64,000 nucleotides of DNA from Bufo bufo (taxonomy: Eukaryota; Chordata; Amphibia; Anura; Bufonidae): positions 328,884,294-328,948,293 of the forward strand of contig NC_053390.1 of NCBI RefSeq assembly GCF_905171765.1. Direction: 5' to 3'. A model generated the notes under the pieces. It did not search any database and was not told where the DNA came from. It saw only the letters and a program-made list of their open reading frames with translations. The stretch's first letter is position 1. Each line of letters opens with the position of its first letter. Positions 56,365 to 64,000 of this stretch are shown here, in pieces. The translations under genes and the position numbers were made by a program.

Positions 56365-57171
56365 AGTGTAACTGTCATTCTTTTTTTTATTTTAGTAATG
56401 TATAGGGGCAGTGATAATGACCATTTTTGCAATATACTTTAATTACTGAAATCGTACATTTCTATTAAAAAATAGCTCTAAAGTGGCCCATTTTGAGCCT
56501 TAGCAACACTCCTCTGTCTTCTATTTACATAACACAGTCAGTGTTGATCAAGTCTCCAAAGTTAAAGGGGATGTCCCACGAAAAATATTCTACAGTTTTC
56601 AAACCAGCACTTTGATCTGAATACTTTTGTAATTGCATGTAATTAAAAATTTTGTATAATCGCTGATTTATTCAATAAAATATATCTGTATATCGCTACC
56701 TACTGTTTGCACTTTTTCTTATTTCTTTGACCTGCTCACTGAGAAGGCCGCACATGCTCAGTTCCATTCTTCACCTGCCTCCTGAGCTGTGATAGGGAGA
56801 GCTGAGACACGCCCCTTTGCCACTAGCAGAAAAGACACTCCCCATGAGCTGTCAGCTTGATATAAATCTAGCAGAGCAATGAATGGGGAGATCTCTGGAT
56901 CCATATGAGGTACAGGGCTGGTTCTAGCTTTGTTAGAAAGAGACTGTCTTGTACTTTATGATGTCTGATTTTCATTTTTTATATTAATCATGGAATATCC
57001 CCTTTAAGTAAACAGAAGACAGAGGAGCTTTACTAAGGCTCAAAATGGGCCACTTTAGAGCTATTTTTGTAATAGAAATGTACAATATCAGTAATTAAAG
57101 TATATTGCAAAAATGGTCAGTATTACTGTCCCTATACATTACAAAAAAAAATAAAAAATGACAGTTACACT
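56365..57171. mobile_element. Outer T2-type foldback MITE
   Basis: TTAA at 56361-56364 and 57172-57175 bounds AGTGTAACTGTCATTC and AATGACAGTTACACT. The arms (56365 to ~56528 and ~57008-57171) pair through AATGTATAGGGGCAGT, ATTTTTGCAATATACTTTAA and AAAGTGGCCCATTTTGAGCC. Its centre has been invaded by the inner element. Confidence 0.88.
56566..57003. mobile_element. Inner T2-type MITE nested in the outer one
   Basis: TTAA at 56562-56565 and 57004-57007 bounds AGGGGATGTCCCACG and GGAATATCCCCT. It lies near the loop of the 56365 element, about 35 bp off centre. The interior is less palindromic than the outer element. Confidence 0.82.
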
Positions 57172-57535
57172 TTAAGGATGTGACAGGGGAAGACCTAAGC
57201 CAGTTATCCATCCACAGACAGCTGTTTCGGGGTGTTGCCCATCATCAGTGTGGAGTAGAATTCTGGTAACCAGGAGCAATGCTTTGGAGACTACTCAAAC
57301 AAAACAATAGCTGATCTTAGGGAGACCAGCTACAGAAAACACTGTGGAATCTCATTTAAGAGTCTCGACACAGCATTCCAAAGTGCATAGCTCCCTGTAA
57401 ACGGTAATATGCAAAATAACCGTGGAGCCCCAGTTATGGGTCTTCAACACTTTGCTTGGTTTTCCTTCCTTTAAGGGATATCTGGCTTTCACTGTGTTGA
57501 AGACCCATAACTGGGGCTCCATAGTTATTCTGTGA

Positions 57536-57801
57536 TTTTTGAAACATGTCAGAGCAGTGAGCTGTATGAAACAAAGCAAAAAAACATGGTTGTGGCGAAA
57601 CCAACCTCGCCACTGGGTTTTGGAGAGGACTGGCTGCTGGCCTCTTGCCCCTGGATTATGGGCCATATACTAACTTTTAAACCCCTGAACCTATTCAAGT
57701 GAATTTTGGATAGGTTTGTCCCCAAGTTATACTGTTTAAATTGATGTAAGTTATATGTATGGCCAATGTAAACTCACAAAGTTGTAACAATTTATAATAA
57801 G
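57536..57801. other. No recognised feature
   Basis: Short interval with no repeat ends. Confidence 0.35.
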
Positions 57802-58429
57802 TGTAACTTGTCAGCTTGGGAGGGAAATGCTGGGTGTGTTTCTATTGTGCCATTGTCCCATTGTGTGTTTAAATGGTGATGTCTGTCCTGTTGTCTGCGC
57901 ATGTGTATTGGTGACTTCTCTTTGTCTTGAGAGATAATTGGATTACGCCCAGGTTGTCTCCGGGACAGAGAGGAGGAGACCATGATGCATTGTGGGGATA
58001 TGTTGTCCTATGTCACAGTCTTCATTCTGGTCCTCTGGGGGCGTGAACGATTGGTTGCTGTAGTTACATTGTATGTGTTGTAAATTACTGATTGGTTGTA
58101 TTTCAAACCCCTGTGGGCAGTACTATGTTTGTGGTTTATAAATAAAAGAGGCTGTACGTGAAGTACAGTCAGACCACTGCTTGACCCTCAACACGGAGCC
58201 TTGTCTCGTTATTGGGGGGATCCGCTGTATGCTGTTAGAGGCTGATTGCCAGGATTGTATGCTTTTCCTGTTCGTCTGCTAGCAGCTATTCGTGAGGTTC
58301 CAGTTTGGAGTGCTACTTTGTATTTAGTTCGGGAGTTGGTGTTCTGCAGTAGCTGGGCCTGTCTCTCAGAAAAGGGGCATATCGCCTAAACGGATTTTAA
58401 CCCCTTGTCTGCTGAAACGGACCGTTACA
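57802..58429 (+). mobile_element. Candidate solo LTR (endogenous retrovirus-like)
   Basis: It begins TGTAAC and ends GTTACA, inverted termini of LTR type. GGTTTATAAATAAAAGAGGC at about 58134 combines TATA-like and AATAAA signals. CTTGTCTCGTTATTGGGGGG downstream resembles the R/U5 border of retroviral LTRs. No internal gag-pol sequence follows. The flanks (ATAAG and ATGGT) do not match, so the borders or the solo origin are uncertain. Confidence 0.5.
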
Positions 58430-58717
58430 ATGGTTATATGCTGTTATCATTCACATGACCGCAGCAGGAAATAACTGGCTTTAGGGGTCATGTGTACATG
58501 TGCCACGCACCGACTTGCAGTGTTAGCCGAGCAGCAGGGTGCAAGGCAGAAGAACAGGGGGTCAGGCTTCAGGATTAAGGAGACAAATGACAAAGCTGGC
58601 ATGGGTAAAGCCAAATATAGTCTTTTTTTTAATGAGTGGGTGATGGGTGGCACTGTACAAATACTGGTAGTACGCACAGTTCTCAGATATCTCACAGACT
58701 AAGCTTTTTCCAATAGC
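58430..58717. other. No recognised feature
   Basis: No repeat ends or coding support. Confidence 0.4.
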
Positions 58718-58750
58718 TACAGTTGTGTTCAAAATTATTCAACCCCCACT

Positions 58751-59389
58751 TGTAATGACCGACGTCACGCACAGGGAGGGAAAAAGGAAAGCCCTGCCCA
58801 AGGGAGAGGGAAAGGTGGTGACCCCTGACTCACCTTACGGATGGCACCTGACTGCCCTTACGGCCCTAGACGGGTTCCTCACCCGTGCGGCGATCACGTG
58901 CCTAAACCCTGGCTTTCCCTAAAATAAGCCCTAGATAGTGAACGGGCCGGTGGGATCGCTAGTCCGCACCACTGACACTAAGAGGGAAACACCAGGGAGA
59001 GGACAGACAATACAGACAAACACATACACCCAGGTGGGCGACCACAGCAGACCACAAAGGTCCAACAGGGATCCGGAGCGTAGCGTTCTGGACCAACAAC
59101 CAGAGAATGCAGCAACACAGCTCCAGAGGGTCAGAATAGATGAATAGAATATATCTGGCAACCAGAGAAGTGTGAGAGGGGAATATAAGGAGGTTGGGAG
59201 TGCTGGACAAGAAACAGCTGAGGAGAAGGAGCTACGGATCCCTGAGTGAGCCAAAAGGGTTGCAAAGCAAACCCAGAAAGCTACCATAAGGAAACAGCCC
59301 TATCTTACATAGAGCGCGCAGCCAACCGCTGCGACTTCCTGACCCCGGGTTTAACGGAGTCAGGCGTGGTTCTTGACACCCTCGTGACA
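58751..59389. mobile_element. Solo LTR inserted in the Tc1 element, 5-bp duplication
   Basis: CCACT at 58746-58750 is repeated at 59390-59394. The insert begins TGTAATGACC and ends CTCGTGACA, so it has TG...CA termini. There are no internal genes. The 5-bp duplication fits an LTR retrotransposon or endogenous retrovirus reduced to one LTR by recombination. The family is not identified. Confidence 0.85.
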
Positions 59390-59582
59390 CCACTGAAATT
59401 GAGTGTTTTGGCCAGTTTGACATTGATTTTGATCATTTCAGTCATCTTGTTTACAATTAAATCAAAGAGGCACTTGTAAGTCAGACAAATATAACATAAC
59501 ATTTATAATGAAATAACCACAAATGTCTTTTCTGTGCTCACATCATTATCAGTTTTATTCAACCCCCAAGTGACATTCAATC

Positions 59583-60606
<1,024 letters not shown>

Positions 60607-60970
60607 ACCAGTAAATGTCTAGAAGGAGCTGAGTGTCACAGTCCTTTTAAATCTGCCTAATTGGTGCTTATTATGCTTGATTGCTGCTCCTTGACATCCA
60701 CAGGTGTTTTCAATACCTGATCGAAAACACTTGAATGAACCTCTGTTCTTAAGAGTGGTAGTCTTTAAAGGGTTGAATAATTGTGTCAATGAAGAAATCA
60801 CAAAAAAAACATTTAATACTGTATTACAAAAACAATTGGTCATTTTAGTTGCATTTGGTTCTTTAAAAAGTCCTTGTAAGATTTCATTCTGAACACAATT
60901 ACAAATGTACACTAAATTCCCTAAAACCCTTTACAGCATTGGGGGTTGAATAATTTTGAACACAACTGTA

Positions 60971-61359
60971 TGTATAGGGGATGGCTACTATGATAGTCCT
61001 CCTGAGTATTTCTCTATAGACACAAGCAATCCTACCAAATCTCTCTTTATATTTGTCTGCAATGCCCAACTGCAGGGTGCAGTCCTAGAATGGATGGCCT
61101 GTCTGTCTCAATAGTGTGAAAGAGTGCCAGATGCAAGTACCACAATCCACATGCAGTAAGGTCTAGAGCTGTAAACATGCATTACCTTTCACTGAATTTT
61201 TCAAAGCACTCTCCCTCAGAGGTTGGTTATTAGCACAGTTGCTTTTCAGCTTTACACTCACTGGGATGGTGTCTCCCTGGAGAATAATTATTTTCTTCTG
61301 CTTGAGCTTGTCTGGATCACAATCAGCAGCACCATACACATCCTTTCTCTTGGTTTACT
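60971..61359. other. No recognised feature
   Basis: No repeat ends or coding support. Confidence 0.4.
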
Positions 61360-61362
61360 TAA

Positions 61363-61795
61363 AGCTACTTTCACATATGCATTTTGCATTCTGGTTTTGA
61401 GATCCATCAGAGGATATCAAAACCAGGGCAAAATGCTTCAGTTTTGTCTCCATTCATAGTCAATGGGGACATAACAGAACAAACCATATCAGGATGCATA
61501 CTGTTCCGGTTTGTTCCGTTTTTTGACTGGACAAAAAAAACAGCTGCAAGCTGCAGTTTTGTGTCTGCCCTGCGAAACTGAACAAACCGAATCCATCAAT
61601 AAAAACAATGTAAGTCAATGACTTACATTGTTTTTAGTGCCAGATCCAGTTTGTTCAGTTTTGATTTAATACAACCGGATCCAAATGGATAGGATGCATT
61701 CTGATGTTGTAAATGAAGTGAAGCGTTTTGCATCGGTTTTGAAATCCTTTGCCGGATCTCAAAACCGGAATGCAAATGATTATGTAAAAGTAGCC
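61363..61795. mobile_element. PIF/Harbinger-like MITE
   Basis: TAA at 61360-61362 and 61796-61798 bounds AGCTACTTTCACATATGC and TTATGTAAAAGTAGCC. Interior TTACATTG / CAATGTAA and GGTTTTGAGATCC / GGATCTCAAAACC inversions. Confidence 0.8.
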
Positions 61796-61798
61796 TAA

Positions 61799-62924
61799 CA
61801 GGAACTCCCAACCAGGGGAAGTGGGACCAACCCACAACCCGGCAGCTTTCACTAAGGACTGCCAGTTAACTAAATCCTTCCCATATACAGCCTTGTAGAA
61901 TACAGATTGCATAGTAAAGTCGTATTAGCCATTAGTACCACTGAAAGTGCATAGTTAGCATCTCAGTAAACATAAAAACAACTTTAGTAGTGAACTATAG
62001 CATTAACCCTTTAGCAGTGAACCAACAGGTCACTGCACATGAAAGGCACATGACTACTGAGACTAGGGATTGGCTGTAGTGGTCACATAAATGATGAACA
62101 ACACATGACCTCTGCAGCTGGGTGTGGAGCAGTGGTAATTGGAAAGATGGCACAAGAACAGCAGGACATTTAAAAGGTGAGTGAGGGTTTTTCTGTATTC
62201 CATATAGCCTTCTTCTCTTAGAAAAACCCCTTTAATAATTGCAGTTGCTAGGCATATGTGGGTACCCTGTATTGCCACTCACTATACATTTGAATGATGG
62301 AAGAACCAACTTGGATGCCATCACTTCTACATCCTAGCTGTATTTCTTTTTCTTTTTTTCTTTTATAGTGCCATACAGTGTAAAACAATCCAAATAGCGC
62401 AACATTGACCTGTTAGGTAATGGTAGCGCCTAAGCAATCTCAGCCTAAGTGACCCAGTTTAGATTTATACATGCAGACATAAACTTAATGATGATGAAGT
62501 GTTTCCTTATGGTTACTGGTATCTGACACAAAGACTGAAACCTCTCTACCTCCCAACCTCCCCTTCGGATACTTTACTTTATGACCTCTCCTCTCTGAGG
62601 ACCATGTAGTTGCTGTTTTATGTTAACTGTCTCCTCCAACCCAAGATATACTCCAATCACTGTCAGCTCAGAAGGCTGCAGTCTTTTACAGAAATGTAGC
62701 TAGCAAGACTGGAATGTGCCAGATAACATTGGGTCAGCCTATTACTTTGTCTTACAAGGCATAAATTCATATTGCCTGTTGTCCGGCTCCTATATTATTG
62801 CTTTATAATTTACATATTTATGCATTTTTTTTCCAATTAAAATGAAACATGGCATAACCATCTGTGTACATAAAGGACGTTGTATCTGAAAACAATACAC
62901 TCAAGAACTAGGTGTGAAGTAGTA
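61799..62924. other. No gene; isolated T2 right-end motif at about 62224
   Basis: AAAAACCCCTTTAA at about 62222-62235 is a lone T2-like end. Otherwise the stretch is repeat-poor. Confidence 0.4.
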
Positions 62925-63002
62925 TATTAAGTTTAATGTGGATAAAGCTCATGCATTTGGGTATAGAAAACTAATACTACAATTATATATTAAATGGACA
63001 CT
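62925..63002 (+). pseudogene. Short LINE RT fragment
   Basis: Translations near 62930-62998 give FNVDKA, MHLG and YILNG in shifting frames, in the order of the FN.DK.K.MHLG...Y.LNG region seen at 17555-17640. Very short. Confidence 0.3.
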
Positions 63003-63092
63003 CCCAGCGCTTGGATTAAAGAGCTGCCATAACATTTATATACGTGCATGCTATCTGCACGGGGCATTTGCAGATAGCATGTATATAGCTGT

Positions 63093-63629
63093 GTCACGGT
63101 CCGGTTCACCGTGCCGTATGATGCCGTGCAAGCTGGCTGCATGCGACCTGGCGCACTGGCTGCAGGCCGAAATCCTGTGCAGGCTGGTTGCTAGGGGCTG
63201 CGTGCTGGCTGCGGTATCTGGTGTGAACCTAGCCGTGTACATGTGTACCCCTTTGACTGTGTCTGTATCTGTGTATCCTGGTTGCCAAGGGCCATGGCCT
63301 GTTCTGTTCAGTGTTCCTGGTTGCCATGGTAAATGCCCGGTACTGCAGCCTTGCGCTTTGTAATGGTTCCCTGACCTGTAAGGGTTAATCCCGCTGAGTT
63401 GCTCTGTAGGTGTGTTCCTCACAGGTGCACTCGTTGGGCGGGTTTTTCTCCCTGTAAGCCGTGTGTTTCTGGGTCAGTATTGTTCGTTCTATTCTGTAGT
63501 CATTTCCTTGTTATGTCTTGTTATGCTTTGTTTTGCCCCTTGCTGCTGATCCTTGGGGTTCTGTCTGCCATACTTTGGTCTGGTTCCGCCTTGCTCTGCA
63601 TTGTTGTTTTCGTTCTGTTTGTATGCCAT
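63093..63629 (+). mobile_element. Possible LTR-retrotransposon sequence preceding a minisatellite
   Basis: A sharp change to GC- and TG-rich sequence starts at TGTCACGGTCCGG. TG at the start would fit an LTR boundary, but the right end is outside the window. GCCATGGTAA / CCATGGCC-type stems are present. Class not established. Confidence 0.3.
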
Positions 63630-64000
63630 GTTCTGTCCATAGCCTAGCAGAGCTAATCTGCGTCTGTTTCTGTTATGCCTGTTACCTGTTGTTTTGTCCA
63701 TAGCCTAGCAGAGCTTAATCTGCGTCTGTTTCTGTTATGCCTGTTACCTGTTGTTTTGTCCATAGCCTAGCAGAGCTTAATCTGCGTCTGTTTCTGTTAT
63801 GCCTGTTACCTGTTGTTTTGTCTATAGCCTAGCAGAGCTTAATCTGCGTCTGTTTCTGTTATGCCTGTTACCTGTTGTTTTGTCCATAGCCTAGCAGAGC
63901 TTAATCTGCGTCTGTTTCTGTTATGCCTGTTACCTGTTGTTTTGTCCATAGCCTAGCAGAGCTTAATCTGCGTCTGTTTCTGTTATGCCTGTTACCTGTT
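63630..64000 (+). repeat. 62-bp minisatellite, at least 6 copies, continues past the window
   Basis: AGCCTAGCAGAGCTTAATCT begins at 63641, 63702, 63764, 63826, 63888 and 63950, followed each time by GCGTCTGTTTCTGTTATGCC and TGTTACCTGTTGTTTTGTCC. The first unit is 61 bp (one T fewer). Copies are almost identical. Confidence 0.95.

Larger units (their letters stand above)
56094..57535. repeat. Duplicated segment flanking a nested T2 pair, second copy with inverted tail
   Basis: 56115-56310 and 57288-57450 share CTCAAACAAAACAA, TTAGGGAGACCAGCTACA, CTGTGGA.TCTCATTTAAGAGTCTC-like and CAGTTATGGGTCTTCAACAC in the same orientation. In the second copy CAGTTATGGGTCTTCAACAC is followed 45 bases later by its reverse complement (57496-57515), making a hairpin at 57421-57525. 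Confidence 0.75.

Overview
The window looks like vertebrate, most likely anuran (frog or toad), nuclear DNA. The main evidence is its repeat content: many TTAA-flanked foldback elements ending AGGG...CCCT (the T2/Kolobok type described in Xenopus), TAA/TTA-flanked PIF/Harbinger-like MITEs, hAT MITEs with 8-bp target duplications, three Tc1/mariner transposons, a Penelope-like element, several LINE remnants, LTR-type sequences and long minisatellites. There is no bacterial gene organisation, no rRNA, no convincing tRNA and no CRISPR array. I cannot name the species.

Layout. 1-13 kb: a TA-flanked composite element with a long hairpin and an orientation-switching minisatellite (1599-3260), a perfect 54-bp-arm hairpin (4861-4985), a T2 foldback element (5799-6201), a Harbinger-type MITE (8536-9033), a 40-bp-period degenerate array (9290-10260) and a large foldback MITE (11332-12145). 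13.4-15.5 kb: MITE, then a nearly complete DD37E Tc1/mariner transposon with one evident frameshift. 17-19.4 kb: a LINE whose 3' end holds three separate MITE insertions. 19.8-21.3 kb: a non-autonomous hAT with a perfect 8-bp duplication. 21.4-28.6 kb: the lowest repeat density. It carries the only good host-gene evidence, a splice acceptor followed by an acidic 74-codon terminal exon (22942-23167), and a much weaker second candidate at 28344-28385. 28.6-32.9 kb: decayed MITEs, a Tc1 remnant and LINE 3' ends. 33-40.5 kb: a decayed autonomous hAT (BED finger, transposase, hATC domain on the minus strand) flanked by two unrelated tandem arrays, one of them split by a nested insertion. 41.7-45.4 kb: a minus-strand LINE (coiled-coil plus esterase-like ORF1, APE endonuclease) bounded on both sides by (TCTA)n. 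50-52.4 kb: a duplicated AT-rich repeat. 52.7-55.1 kb: a Penelope-like element (RT plus GIY-YIG) interrupted by a Tc1 transposon. 56-57.5 kb: a T2 foldback nested inside another T2 foldback. 57.8-61 kb: a candidate solo LTR, then a DD34E Tc1 transposon carrying a solo LTR with a 5-bp duplication. 63.6-64 kb: a 62-bp minisatellite running off the window end.

Nothing here forms a working gene system. Every transposase or reverse transcriptase I can read is broken by stops, frameshifts or deletions. The interest lies in the nesting order of the insertions, the palindromic elements, the possible microsatellite-targeted LINE and the unidentified exon.
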